From positions 199,428-263,427 of the forward strand of contig MLAK01000926.1 of NCBI GenBank assembly GCA_001839685.1: DNA of 64,000 nucleotides, written 5' to 3'. Positions 49,773 through 61,349 of this stretch are shown here, one piece after another. How positions within the stretch are numbered: the first letter of the stretch is position 1; every line of letters starts with the position of its first letter. Under the pieces are notes generated by a model that worked only from the letters and a program-made list of their open reading frames with translations, was not told the DNA's origin and did not search any database. The DNA is from Tritrichomonas foetus (Eukaryota > Parabasalia > Tritrichomonadida > Tritrichomonadidae). Made by a program: the position numbers and the translations under genes.

Positions 49773-51596
49773 TTATTTTTTCTTTTCTTTCTGAAGTTTT
49801 GCTTTAAGCTTTTCAACTCTCATTAAAGCATGATTATGATCTTTTATGATTCTTGATTCCTCCTTCCTATTCAAGTTCTGATTGATATCATTTAATAATG
49901 TTATCTTTTGGTGTGCATCAAGTAATTGTGCTTTTAAAATTTTTATCTGATCTCCGCTTGACAGTGCCTTTTCTTTGGCTTTTTCAAAATTCTGTAAATC
50001 TGTGTACATTATTTGATAATCTTTTCTTAATTGAATATTTTCCAGTCTTAATTTGACCAATTCTTGTCTTTCAGTATCATTGAGTGCTGAATGATTAATC
50101 ATATCATTTGCTAAAGACCTTAGGTTTTGCTTGACTGATTGATATTTTCTATGAAGAGAGTTATAGGCACTTAGTTCTTTCAAAACTTTATTATTGGATA
50201 CTTCTAATTCTTTTATCTTTAATTCCAATTGATTTTGTAAGTCCTTGTTTTGAAGTTGCATTTGTTCATTTCGTGATTGAATACTTTTGTGGGAAATTTC
50301 CATTGAATTCAATTTTTCGGTTAGTTCATGAATTATTTGCTCTTTAGATTTAATTTCTTGATCATACTGCTCAAAACTCACTGAAACACTATCCCTTTTG
50401 GCGATTTCAATTTGTAAATTTTCAACTTCTAGCTGCAATCTGTCATTTTCATCAATCTGGGATTTCAAACTAGTTTGTAATTCGGAAATCTGTTTTTGCT
50501 TCTTCTGATTGTCATCAATGAATTTTTCATTATTTTCAATATCAATTTCTAATTCTTCGACTTTGTCAGTTAACTCTACATTTTTAAGAGTGAGTGTAGA
50601 ATTCTCAGCTTTCAGTTTTTCAATTTCATTTTTTAATTTTTCAATCTGCTCATCATTTTCTTTCATGCTATTTTGATTTTGAGACACATTTTGATTAATA
50701 CAACTTTTTGGATTAGTTAATGAGCTCATCTGTGAGGAATTATAAGAAGAGCTGGGTGGATCGCGAATTTTTGTTCTTCCAGATGCTGGTAGAGTTGAAG
50801 TGAGATCTGTTGTTCCAAGTTTGCTTGTAGAATTTTTCTGAGGGCGAGTTGAATTTGCTTGTTTTTCTTTTAATTTCTGCGCTTCTTCCTGCTTAATGCG
50901 AGCTTCTTCATATTTCTTGCGTGCATCTTCTTCTTCGATTGAAATTGCCGCGATTTTGTCGGAAAAAGACTCTTGAAATTGGACCAAATCATTAATCAGA
51001 AAGTGGAGATTGCATATACATGTGATTCGGGAATAGTAGTCCCTAATTTCAGGCGGAACAATATTTTCGAGAGAGAGATCATATTGGTCTTCATCATATT
51101 CAGGAGGAATTCTAAAAAGCGTTTTCAAATCAAGCGTAACTTTTCGTGTCATGTTACTGAGTGAAGTAATGCTTGTGAGGGCCGATAAAATCGTATCGAG
51201 TTTTTTTTCGTCAATTGGATTATTTTCACTTGAAAACTCTTGAAATGGCTTCTTGGGGTATTTATCTTCACTTGTGACAATTGACCATACTTCTTCGAGC
51301 TTTGGAAGGAGGTTTTTGAAAAGTGATGAGGTTGCCAAAATTTCACTATCAAAGGCGAATTCAACATCATCAACTCTCTGCAAGTAGTTTTCTTTTTGAA
51401 GGATAGAATGCATGATTTCCTCTATTTTATGATAGAGCTCTTCTAATTGACAGCAAATATTGTATTTGTCGGATTCGAACCAAAACGAAGCTTCCACTAA
51501 TTCATCTTGCATTTCGATTAGTTTTTCGCGGAATTTGAAAAGTAAATTTTCGGTTTTCTCGTAGGGTTTAATAAATATTAGGTCGGTGTTTGTCAT
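49773..51596 (-). CDS. Coiled-coil protein of unknown function
   Basis: A 607-residue protein. Residues ~1-220 are predicted mostly helical without an identified domain. A Glu/Lys/Ala helix at ~222-245 and a Ser/Thr/Asn-rich linker (~245-310) follow. From ~312 to the end there are near-continuous heptads (IEKLKNEIEKLKAENSTLTL, then VEELEIDIEN, LQLEVENLQIEIAKRD and so on), ending KLQKEKKK. It is likely a long dimeric rod, as in cytoskeletal, centrosomal or tethering proteins; nothing in the sequence decides which. The start ATG is preceded by CCTTTC at 51608-51613 (minus strand, 11 bases upstream), like the ribosomal protein genes. TAA stop. I do not recognise the family. Confidence 0.8.
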   Translation of the reverse strand: MTNTDLIFIKPYEKTENLLFKFREKLIEMQDELVEASFWFESDKYNICCQLEELYHKIEEIMHSILQKENYLQRVDDVEFAFDSEILATSSLFKNLLPKLEEVWSIVTSEDKYPKKPFQEFSSENNPIDEKKLDTILSALTSITSLSNMTRKVTLDLKTLFRIPPEYDEDQYDLSLENIVPPEIRDYYSRITCICNLHFLINDLVQFQESFSDKIAAISIEEEDARKKYEEARIKQEEAQKLKEKQANSTRPQKNSTSKLGTTDLTSTLPASGRTKIRDPPSSSYNSSQMSSLTNPKSCINQNVSQNQNSMKENDEQIEKLKNEIEKLKAENSTLTLKNVELTDKVEELEIDIENNEKFIDDNQKKQKQISELQTSLKSQIDENDRLQLEVENLQIEIAKRDSVSVSFEQYDQEIKSKEQIIHELTEKLNSMEISHKSIQSRNEQMQLQNKDLQNQLELKIKELEVSNNKVLKELSAYNSLHRKYQSVKQNLRSLANDMINHSALNDTERQELVKLRLENIQLRKDYQIMYTDLQNFEKAKEKALSSGDQIKILKAQLLDAHQKITLLNDINQNLNRKEESRIIKDHNHALMRVEKLKAKLQKEKKK

Positions 51597-52600
51597 TTAT
51601 TCAAATTGAAAGGATATTTGTCAATTGATCTTTGCTTTTTTTCAAAATATATGACTAGATAAATTCAGAATTCTCAAACCAAATAACAATTCATATTTAA
51701 ATATCGTAATTGTCACGCCAGGATCGATAGTTTATCAACAATATTTTTCTTTTCACAGATATTGGTTAAAAGGAATACAAGCATTATAGTGGAACAATAC
51801 TGTCTGAAATACAATGGGAAAAAAATCTCATTGCAATTGTCAATTAAAGGACCTTCTACTGAATGTTTGAATGAATTATTGTTTATGTGATTAATGTACA
51901 GAAAACGAACCGCCCATCTCCGATAGTGAAAATGTACATACCATTTTCACTTTTTAATTGCATAGATCAATGATTCAATCCATTTTTTTCAATATATTGA
52001 AAAAATCAGAAATGCCTTATTTTTTGAAAAACACTTCTCTCAAAACATATGACTTTTTGATAATCAGTCCTTTAATTTTTTTCTGAATTATCAGTTAAGT
52101 AAAATCAAATGGCTTTTTTAGTGCATATTCGTCTCTAAAAGCTAGTGCATTAAAGACAATTAGTAATTCATCTACACAAGGAGTTTCCCCATGCACATGA
52201 TCCATGGATGTAACCAAGGATTAAATAGTTAATAAGAAGTATTAGAGACTTTTGAGTGTCTTATTTAAAATACCATGAATAATCACTCTAATATCGATGA
52301 TGAATCGGTTCAAATTGGGTTGATTATGTTTAGTTATTATACCTCAACAATAAACATCATAGCAAAGAAATTATTAGGTGAAATAAACATGAAATAATGG
52401 AATTTACATAAAGTAGATTCACATTTTCCAAATCTCAATCTAAATCATTAAAATGTGAGCCATTTGGATCAACAAGATACTAAATGTAGTCCTTAATAAT
52501 TATAATTTTAATTATTGTAGCAACAATAATTAAATCGATAATTCGTATAATATCAAGTATCAAAGAAATAATAGTGAGTGTTGTGACGTATTTCATCGCC
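51597..52600. other. Gene-free stretch upstream of a kinase relic
   Basis: About 1 kb without a recognisable gene. A possible glycine-loop trace lies near 52310-52370 but is too decayed to call. Confidence 0.35.
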
Positions 52601-53195
52601 CAAATGTAAAAATTCCAAATGTGACTCAAAGTATTACTACTAATATTATCACAGATGGGGCTATGGATGTTAATATTGAATATTTGATTCATTTAAAACA
52701 TCTAAAAATCATCAAAATGTATGAATACTATACTGATGATTTATTTTTATATATTATTCTCGACTATTATCAAGGTGGAAGTTTAGAAGATATAATGATA
52801 AATCATTGTCCATTAGTTGGTCATGCTTTCATACAATACTGTCAACAAATCTTAAACTCGCGGATTTTGGGTTGAGTTCTATTATAAAAGATAAACACTA
52901 AGTTGATTCGGTGGTACATGACCATATATGACTCTTGATATTTGTTTAAAAAAACGCAATTGATTGGAAGATATTTAGGCATTTGGTGTCATCTTTTATC
53001 AAATTGCGACAGGTTTATATCAATGTTTTCATTATTTTTCTAAATCATATTACTCACGAGTTCAATTAGTTATTTTACTTATTTTAATTTTATTTTTCAT
53101 TCTATTCTGTGATTAACTTTTCCATATGAATCTGTTCCTAGATATTTTCACTATTGTATAATCACTGAATCTATTAATATTTAGTAATTTGGTGT
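52601..53195 (+). pseudogene. Decayed Ser/Thr kinase gene lacking the catalytic loop
   Basis: An open stretch encodes the kinase hinge: LIHLKHLKIIKMYEYYTDD, then YIILDYYQGGSLEDIM and FIQYCQQI. Directly after CQQI the frame shifts and the text continues as LKLADFGLSSIIKD, so the ~20 residues with HRDLKPxN are deleted. After two more stops and frame changes come the C-lobe pieces AFGVIFYQIATGLY (about 52977-53020) and YESVPR (about 53128). The order proves a kinase origin; it cannot be active. The wording differs from the relic at 6.6-8.1 kb, so it is an independent loss. Confidence 0.78.
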
Positions 53196-55484
53196 CCAAG
53201 TGAAATCAAACAAAAATTGGAGAAGTATTCTTTTCAATGTATTATAAATGTATTTGTGATTCATACGGTAACAATTCAATTCGAATAGAAAGATGGATTC
53301 TGGTTCATATTCATGACAAGTGATCTAAGTGGTTAAAAATTAAGATAATATTCCAGAATTAACTTTACCTAACTTTATCATTTGCTTCACTTCTTTATCA
53401 TCATTGCATGAAATATTTGGTGAATTTTCGATTAATTGTGAATATTATACACTTTCACGAATTTTTTCGATGAAGTCAGCTTTTTGATCAAATTGAATGA
53501 ATTCAATTTTTCAGAATGATCCGAAATATTTTTAATAAACTTTTTCAGATTTCATTATAGAAAACTTTTCCTGTTTAAATGTATACTTCGCTCTCAATTT
53601 TTATAAGCCATTATTGAATTATTCGAGTTTTTATTTGAGGAAAAATCTTTGTGAGTAAACATTAACTAAACCTATAATCACTGCAATATAATTTTTAATA
53701 TATATATAGTTTATATCCTTCCTATAAAGGCCAGTTCAATCTGAATCATTTTGATGGAAATAAGTGTTTTCTAACGAAGATGGAAATAAGATTACAAACC
53801 AGGTAAGAAGATGTTTAAAATTAGATAAAGAATAAAACACGAGGAAAATGTGATTATTTTTAATGATGATTCAATATTTATAACTCGGCGAACAATGAGT
53901 AATGAAATAAATCCTTATGAATATATATATATATAAAGCAATTTGATTGGGTACTATGATTGATGATCAATTTCTGAATGACATCAAAATTTGAAAAATA
54001 TATTTCTTAGCCTTTGTTTTGGAATTTCGTTTTAGTTGCAACAATGGACTTACAGTACAGTACCACTGTATTTGCATCATTGGTTTGTATTCAATCAAAG
54101 TATTAATCATCATAATAATCGAATTTTTGTATTTTGAGGTGTAAACCACGGATGAAGATTTTTGGACATCATTATTCACTTCTTTTCATTTATATAACAT
54201 TGTTTGTAGCCATTATCATCATGGTTCAGCATTTGGTGGAAGCTGATACTAGATGCAAGATCAACTGTATTGAATAATTCTTCTGTAAGATAATTCAATA
54301 CGTGTGGGATTCAAATGGTGTTGTAAATGATGTAACTTTCTCGAATTTCAGCGGGATGGGATTGATGGATTACAATGTGAGTTCGTTCTTCATTGAATAA
54401 ACAGGCATGATTGATTCACCAATTGATTGTTTTATCTTTCAACCGTCATTCTTCTCAGTTTTTTCGCTCCTTTTGATAGAATAACAATGATATTCGATGA
54501 AGACACTCTGTACGTTAAGGATGGAAAGTTCAGAAAAAGTTGAGGACATTGAAAGAAGAGTATATCTTTATTTCATCAATAACCTTTTCTTATTCAGTTC
54601 TGCTCTTGGTGGATGAATTTGACTAATTTAAATAAAAATGGAAATGCTATAGTCTCTTTAATATTTATCATGATCTAAAATTAACATTAACTATATGATG
54701 CATGATAAATTTTTATTTTTTTGCAGACGGATTAAATATAGAATAACTTTCAAATGTTCGATAGAGTTTCATTTGGTGACTTTTCGAATTAGTTTATCTT
54801 GATAAGTTCTGATATATATCGCTCACTATTACAAATATATATTTTAAACTATATTTTAAATAGATTGAAAAATAATTTATTGGTTATTACCTTTACATTG
54901 ACCCAATATTCCAGTATTTGTCATTTACATAGATTTATTCAATTTTTCAATTCATTGTTTATTACACACTTTTTCTGGAAAGCAATTTGAAAAAGTTGAA
55001 GATATAAACTCCATTTATATTCAAAATTTCAACGACCTTTTGAATAATTAATCAAAAATAATTTCTTCCCTCAAAAATTTCAAAGATTTACTTATCGATT
55101 TATCAGTATAATAACTAATATTTTCAATGTCATACATATCAAATTATTACATGAAATGCCTTTCATTCATGTGGTAATTGATTGAAGGTGAGTTCATCTT
55201 TATTCGAGTATATTGAAATCCTTTTCTTCTGAAAACAACAAATATTTCTAAAGAAAAGCATTCTTTCAAAACTCTCTTTTGAATCCTACCACTTTTTATT
55301 TTTTCGCTTTTTTCATAGGATTTTCTATATCGTAGAATTTATTGTGTGCTTTCTTTCAAAATTCATAAAAAGTTTCACATATTTCACAATCTCCCTTACA
55401 ATATCTATCAATTTCGATTTTTTTGTTTTCCCATTTTTCAATTGAATCGAGACTAATTCATTAAAACAATTTTCTAAAAGAAAG
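53196..55484. other. Gene-poor stretch, 2.3 kb
   Basis: No supported gene. Short AT-rich ORFs at 53967-54179 (minus) and 54799-54990 (plus) have no similarity. The part at 54130-54600 has somewhat gene-like composition but many stops in all frames, possibly an unrecognised relic. Short ATATAT runs lie near 53700 and 53920. Confidence 0.4.
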
Positions 55485-57143
55485 ATGGAAGATGCGGATA
55501 TCGAAATCGAATCAGATTATGAAGAGTCAACGCAAGCTGTTATTATGCACGAGCCATTGACGCGCCCCAAACCAGGCGTAAGTAACTACAGACTGGGTGG
55601 TAGAAAGCCTTTAGCCACCATTGGCTCTCTTATGATTGGGCCTGTCATGCTTCAAGTCTGTGGCGCCTTGTATGGCGTTATATCGACAATGTGGGTTTCA
55701 AGGGCCCTCGGAACTATCGGAGTTTCAGCTATTTCGACTTATTCGACATTCGATATGATCGGTCGAGCTTTCGGTTTTTTTCTCGCTGTGTCAGCATCAA
55801 CAAAAGTCAGTCAACTATTCGGAAAAGGACAGCATGAAGAAGCAGGCCAAGTTATTTGCGATTTATTAAGAATGTGCCTAGTTTGTGGTGCTTTCGTGCC
55901 GGCGGTTTTAATTCCACTCGTGAATATTTGTTGCAGATGGTTCGGCGCCAGCGAAGAAGTTGTTAAAATGGGCTTTGAATATTTATGCCCGATTTTAGCA
56001 TGCTCGGTTTTTACTTGTATTTATGTCACTTGTAACGGTCTCCTTCAAGGAGAAGGAAGAACCCTCCTTGTTGGAATCATTTCCACCTGCTCATTGGTTG
56101 CATCGATGTTTGGATTCGAAACATTATTTTTGTTTGGTTTCAAATCCGGAATTCGCGGTGCTGGATGGGCGACCGTTTTAGGTGATGCAATACCAGGAAT
56201 TGGTATTGCAATTTGTTACTTCACTGGAAAATTCACAGTGAAGCCAAATTGGCGCGGTTTATTTAAAAAATTCTCACCACACTCATTTCCTGCTATGAAA
56301 GTTGGAATTTCTCAACTGGTGTCAAATCTTTCAATGTCTATTCCAGGAATTGTCATGCGAAAACTGATCGGTGCTAGCGTTGATTCAGAAGCTGATTTTA
56401 ATAATGCACTTGCTGGATATAATATGGTTTTCAGATATGCAATGATTACCAATTGTGTCGTTATTGCAGTTAGTATGGGTTTCATTCCAGCTGCTTCATA
56501 CGCATATGCAGCCAAACTGTATAAGAGATTTTTAAGACTTTTCTATCATGGACTTTGGATTGCAGGCGCATGGTCTGTATTAACAACCATTTTCAGCTGG
56601 GCCATTCCGACTGAAATTTCTAAAGTTTTCGGATCAGGTGATGAATATTTGAAATGGGCAGGACCAATGCTTAAATATGGAAATGCACTCGGTTTCATCA
56701 TGTTCTTTAGAATTAACGCACAAGGATGTCTCCAGGCACTTCAGCTTGGTGGACAAGCTATGATCCTTACTATTACATCCCAACTCATTGCAATTATAGC
56801 ATTTGCATTCATTCTATATTACACTGATAAACATAATGCAATTAGACTCTGCTGGGCTTATCCACTTGGTTATGCATTTGGGCTTGTCATGGGTATTCTT
56901 GTCCTTATCAAGCCACTTATGAAGGTTTATCGCCTTTACAAAGAAACAGATGGAGATAACCAGCCAGATGTTGAACTGCAAATAGAAAAAAGCTTAAAAG
57001 ATATTGAAGATGATCCTACAAATGCAAAAGTTGAGGTTGATGAAGAAAAGAAAGAATCTGAATCGAAATCATCGAGCACTTCGACGACAGGAAGTGTAAT
57101 GGCATCTACTGACAAAGAGTGTGAGAACATTGTTGAAATATAA
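55485..57143 (+). CDS. MATE-family multidrug/toxin extrusion transporter
   Basis: A 552-residue protein with about 12 TM helices in two halves. After an acidic N-terminus (~45 residues) the MatE fold begins: LATIGSLMIGPVMLQVCGALYG, TMWVSRALGTIGVSAIS, and the helix-4 to -5 piece GKGQHEEAGQV that is usual in these antiporters. GIRGAGWATVLGDAIPGI and the second-half GFIPAASYAYAAKLYKR are typical as well. MATE proteins export organic cations or other compounds in exchange for H+ or Na+. The substrate here is unknown. The C-terminal ~65 residues form an acidic, Ser-rich tail in the cytosol, similar in style to the tails of ABC copies A and A'. The start is the first ATG; TAA stop. Confidence 0.9.
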   Translation: MEDADIEIESDYEESTQAVIMHEPLTRPKPGVSNYRLGGRKPLATIGSLMIGPVMLQVCGALYGVISTMWVSRALGTIGVSAISTYSTFDMIGRAFGFFLAVSASTKVSQLFGKGQHEEAGQVICDLLRMCLVCGAFVPAVLIPLVNICCRWFGASEEVVKMGFEYLCPILACSVFTCIYVTCNGLLQGEGRTLLVGIISTCSLVASMFGFETLFLFGFKSGIRGAGWATVLGDAIPGIGIAICYFTGKFTVKPNWRGLFKKFSPHSFPAMKVGISQLVSNLSMSIPGIVMRKLIGASVDSEADFNNALAGYNMVFRYAMITNCVVIAVSMGFIPAASYAYAAKLYKRFLRLFYHGLWIAGAWSVLTTIFSWAIPTEISKVFGSGDEYLKWAGPMLKYGNALGFIMFFRINAQGCLQALQLGGQAMILTITSQLIAIIAFAFILYYTDKHNAIRLCWAYPLGYAFGLVMGILVLIKPLMKVYRLYKETDGDNQPDVELQIEKSLKDIEDDPTNAKVEVDEEKKESESKSSSTSTTGSVMASTDKECENIVEI

Positions 57144-57460
57144 AAAAAACATATTAGTTGAATTCTTTCAATTTCATATTCATTTATCTTTCTTTTCATT
57201 TCATCTTTTTATGATTATTTTCATTTTCTCTTATTTCATTCCATTTTGAAATAAACGAAAACCAAATCCAAATAAAGAAAAAGACAATCTATACAACCTT
57301 CTATAATTGTTCAAACAAGACACATCCTATATATGATATCACATTTAAATTCGAAATAAAAATAATAATAATAAAAAAACAAATTCACACTATCCTACTA
57401 AAAATACAGGTTTACATATTTGGATGTAAATAAACAAATCAGATGACAGCAGAAACCAAG
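57144..57460. other. Convergent spacer
   Basis: About 320 AT-rich bases between the MATE gene and the minus-strand kinase, with several AATAAA-like strings. No gene. Confidence 0.5.
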
Positions 57461-58630
57461 CTAGTGAATGACATTTGGTATAGTGATTGGTGTTGCCCTG
57501 AATTTCGTCTGTGAAGCACCCTGGCGCGTCAATCCTCCCATCGCTGATCGAGAAAGGATCATTTTGGTAGTTGACATACTGATTGGTTTTTTAGTTGGAA
57601 GGCCATTTGTTCCAGGATAAGTCACCTTTGTGCCCATGTTGGTTAAAGCTACAGGGAATTTTTTCGATGATCCAGCTGATCCAGTTGTGCCAGTATTCAT
57701 TCCGCTTGTGAAAAGGTTTGTGTGAAGGCCACTTGAATCGGCATCAATTAAATTTGTGCTGCTTCTTTCTCGAATAATTTGGCCAATTGCTTTTCCATTT
57801 AGTGTCATTGTTTTGATGCTATAGGTTCCAGAAATTTTAAGCGATGCCAATATTTCTTTTTCTGCTTGCAACATTGAAATTCGAGTTGACGGGTTTGGAA
57901 TGAGGCAGCGAGCGATGATTGATTGCAAGGCAGGAGGCAAAGAAGGAGGGATCGAAAACTTCGCAGCGCTTATTGAATTGATTAATTCGCGCTCATTACT
58001 CAAAGGAAGGGGATACTTCCCAAGTGCAAATTCAAGCAATGTTATGCCAACGCTCCACGAGTCCGCTTTGAATGGATCGATCGGGGTTCCTGCACTTTTA
58101 TTAACAATTTCTGGAGGCGCGTAAGCGATTGTGCAGGCATTGTTTTTTGTCAAGCTTTGGCCTATTTGAGAAATTCCGAAATCTACAAGCGCGACGTGTC
58201 CAAATTCGTTGAAAAGAACATTTGGAGGTTTGATATCGAGATGAGCGACTTTTTGAGTATGGGCGTAAGAAACGGCGGATATTAGCTGTGAGGCGACCTG
58301 TATTAAACGCTGATTACTCATTTTGCCTGCACGCTCAGCAGAATTCTCGCAATATTATAAAATAATAATGAATTTATTTTTGACATAAAAGCGGTCGTAC
58401 ATTTTGATAATGTTTGGGTGATCGAGTTTCATTAAAGCATATACTTCAGCGTCGAAAGATTCCCACGATTTAGAGATATTAGTGCTATTGCATGTCATTA
58501 CTTTGGCGGCGAAGGGCGTAGGACAATTCTTCTTGAGAACTGAATATACTGTCGAAAATCCACCGCTTCCGAGCTTTTGTTGGAAGATATAACCATTGAT
58601 TTCTGTTCCTTCTTCAAATTCCTCTTGCAT
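57461..58630 (-). pseudogene. Ser/Thr kinase gene with one in-frame TAA
   Basis: The 390-codon frame reads as one kinase with a single stop, TAA at 58355-58357, inside the hinge: FIIIL-stop-YCENSAERAG, where kinases have LEYCE. GAA to TAA is one base change. Before it are the glycine loop LGSGGFSTVY, the lysine AAKV and HPNIIKMYDRFY; after it the loop HLDIKPPNVLF, DFG and YAPPEIV with a complete C-lobe, then ~115 Ser/Thr/Gly-rich residues. No other damage is visible, so this may be a fresh nonsense mutation, a sequencing error or a read-through site. HRD is changed to HLD. The start is ATG 58630; an in-frame TTG lies at 58666. If the stop is real, the N-part (58355-58630) and the C-part (57461-58321 from its own ATG) are separate ORFs. 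Confidence 0.8.
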
Positions 58631-58666
58631 TTTTGAAAAAAAAATATTCGAAAGTGTTTCATTCAA

Positions 58667-59461
58667 AGTTGGAAATTCAAAAATTTAAGATAGAAAGTTA
58701 TCAATCGAATATTTCCCTATTTTGAAGTGTTTTTTTCAATATTTCCGTATTTTCTCAAATAAATTGTTATACAATTTTTTTCACTAAAGTATAAACAAAC
58801 TTTTGAATATTATTAAAGATGAAAAACGTTAACGTTTCATTCAATTGAGACCATTATTCGTTCATTTATTAACAGATATTTGGTATGAAATTATCATATC
58901 TATATCAAAGCAATGAGATATATCATGTTCTTTAAAGGATTAGATTGTTGAATTATACTCAGAATTAAAATGTTATGAATAACATTGAATATTTGAATAG
59001 ATTCATCGGTTCAATGAAATTTTCTCATAATACTATTCAATTTTTTCTCAAAAGTTTAGGTTTCTAAACGATGATCTAAATATCGATTATTTCTTATTCC
59101 TGCATTGATTAAAGGATCTTTGGATTCATAGGCTTGATATCAATTGATCAAGATCATTCAAATAGTTTTTGCTAATATCTTTTTATTGCAGTGATGATTT
59201 TAAAAAAACGCTCAACATACTTTTTTTGAAATTTTCTCTTTTTTCCAAATAACTTGGTTAAACTTCTGTAGGTGTTGTACATAATGTTCTATTATTTATT
59301 AAAGTTTTTTACTATCAAAAAGTGGACTATATTTTTATTATTTCGTAATCACTTTAAAAATTCATTTATTACATAACTTCTCAAAATCTTTAATTTTCTG
59401 AGCTTCTCAATTTTCCTCAGAAACGCGGCCCTTAAGACAACACAATTGTTTTAAATAATTC
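58667..59461. other. Gene-free spacer
   Basis: About 800 AT-rich bases up to the target duplication of element copy 2. No ORF with similarity. Confidence 0.45.
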
Positions 59462-59469
59462 ATTCGATG
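59462..59469. repeat. Target-site duplication, left (ATTCGATG)
   Basis: ATTCGATG before the left terminus is repeated exactly at 60566-60573. Confidence 0.9.
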
Positions 59470-60565
59470 AGATGTATACAAACCAAATAGTCTTAACGTA
59501 CGAAATCACTAAAATGATCCTTATCATCAGTATTACTTAATACCATCAGTCAAAAATCAAAACCCAAATANCTAAAAGAATGACGAAAATTTCCCTTATC
59601 GCAAACTTCGCAAATGGCCGAATTCAAAAATATTTCGAAAATGATTCTGAAGAAGCTATTGTTTCAGTTTTCGGGTGAACAGCTTTCAGTCAATTGTTAA
59701 ATCTATTTTTTATAGTTATGAGCCATATTTATTCATAGTTTTGAAATTTTGCAACAATTAAACCGAAAAAAGAGCGATTTTGGAGGAAGCCTAAAAAAAA
59801 ATTGTGAGAAGCTTTTTTTCCAAGAATCACAAAGATTATAATACTGCTTCCCATAATTCTATTTACACTTCTTCTATCGATTTTTAATTAAAAATCGCGA
59901 AAATTTTGATAGTTTTAACTCAGTGATGTTGAATTAATTCAATTTCCATTTGACAAATAAGAATGTATTGAAATCTTTTCTGTCATAAAATTTTAGTATA
60001 TGAAGAAAATAGACTGGCAGTCCTCAACAGCACATTCTCAAGCAGGGATACAGATACAACGATTGAAAGACCAAATCAAGAAAAATGGAATCCAATATGT
60101 TTTTTTCCAGACTCGATGCCAAGTGAATTTTCTGATGACTCGCCATTTAGATGGCAAAACATTCGTAATCTTCTCATTGATGCCTAAATTTTTTTTCTTT
60201 ATATCAAAATTATTAATATTTTTTTTATACTTCATTTTTGTATTTTGGAAAACATTATAATTTTCGATGGAGGGTCATATGATAATAAAAAGCACGATTT
60301 ATGATAATAAATAATCAAGATATTAATGCTATAAAATCACTTTTTATCTCAATAATTCTCAGAAATTTCTGTGGGGTTTATTTTTTTCTCACAATTTTTT
60401 TTTGGATTTGGTTTTCTCTGTATCTTGATTTTTAAATTATAATATTTATATATTATTAATAGGATTACAATTAAATAATTTTTAGATGACAATAATATCA
60501 ACAATTATTCATTTAGATCTCTCAATAGTCTTCTACATCTAGATCTAGTTAGTTTGTATACATCT
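59470..60565 (+). mobile_element. 1.1-kb terminal-inverted-repeat element, copy 2
   Basis: Starts AGATGTATACAAACC and ends with GTTTGTATACATCT, flanked by the perfect 8-bp duplication ATTCGATG. It is an inverted, nearly identical copy of 28341-29401. It carries one ATG ORF at 60000-60260 (86 codons, MKKIDWQSSTAHSQAGIQIQ at its start) with no domain I recognise; the second half becomes a hydrophobic, AT-rich stretch. A subterminal inverted pair lies inside: AAAAAATTGTGAGAA near 59800 and its complement near 60390. No transposase is seen, so it is probably moved in trans. The n at 59571 reads g in copy 1. Confidence 0.9.
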
Positions 60566-60573
60566 ATTCGATG
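60566..60573. repeat. Target-site duplication, right (ATTCGATG)
   Basis: Exact copy of 59462-59469 at the right junction of the element. Confidence 0.9.
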
Positions 60574-61340
60574 AGGAAAAAGTTTATTTTTCTTTTAAAT
60601 TTTTGTGTTTAATTTGGGAATACTTTCAAAAGTTTATTCATCCCATCAGCTTTTTCTGAATATGTCATTAGTATTTATTAAATAAATGAAAGAACATCAT
60701 CTGAGATTGGAGATATTTCACAGCAAAAATATTATCTCAATAGGTTTAAAATAATACCATGTAGATATTAAGTCACAGGTTAGGGAAACGATAAAATGTC
60801 GGATCATATATTTGTTGAATATTCAATGCCAGGAAAGGCATGAGTGAAGCCGTACGAATAGATCTCCTGCGTAATGAAAGTTCTTTCAAAAATAAATCAT
60901 TCGGGGAAATAGACTGTTTTCCTTGGAATCATATCATAGTTTCCAGGATTATAAATTTATTAAGATGGACAAATTAATTTTCTTTGAAAATGCAAGCTAT
61001 TCTTAAGAAATGTTTCAATTAATTTTTCAAAGATGTCTCAATTTATCAATCATTATTCGGGAAACTCTGAATTATATATTTAATTTCTGATTTGTATAGA
61101 AGTATTTATATATTGACATATCTTGCAGTCAGGGGGAGAATTATTGACATTAGCTACATTATTTAAATTATATTTTGTATGAATTTAAGGGAGGTCTTTC
61201 ATTGTAAACGACATTTTTCTCAAATTTGAAAAATCTCAAAGAATAAAAGTTTCAATACCCCTTCATTCAAATAATCGCCCTTTGCAACACAAATTTATAG
61301 ACCATTTTCTTTCTATTTTTTCTGTTTAATTTCATCGTTA
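60574..61340. other. Gene-free spacer
   Basis: Nothing recognised on either strand between element copy 2 and the fragment at 61.35 kb. Confidence 0.4.
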
Positions 61341-61349
61341 GAAAAATCA

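Noticed and set aside
51471..51481. GGTTCGAATCC on the minus strand, like a tRNA B box
   Set aside because: It lies inside the coiled-coil CDS (Trp-Phe-Glu-Ser), with no A box or cloverleaf around it.
53196..55484. Search for a CRISPR array, rRNA or large mobile element in the gene-poor stretch
   Set aside because: No spaced repeats, rRNA motifs, inverted ends or transposase text found.
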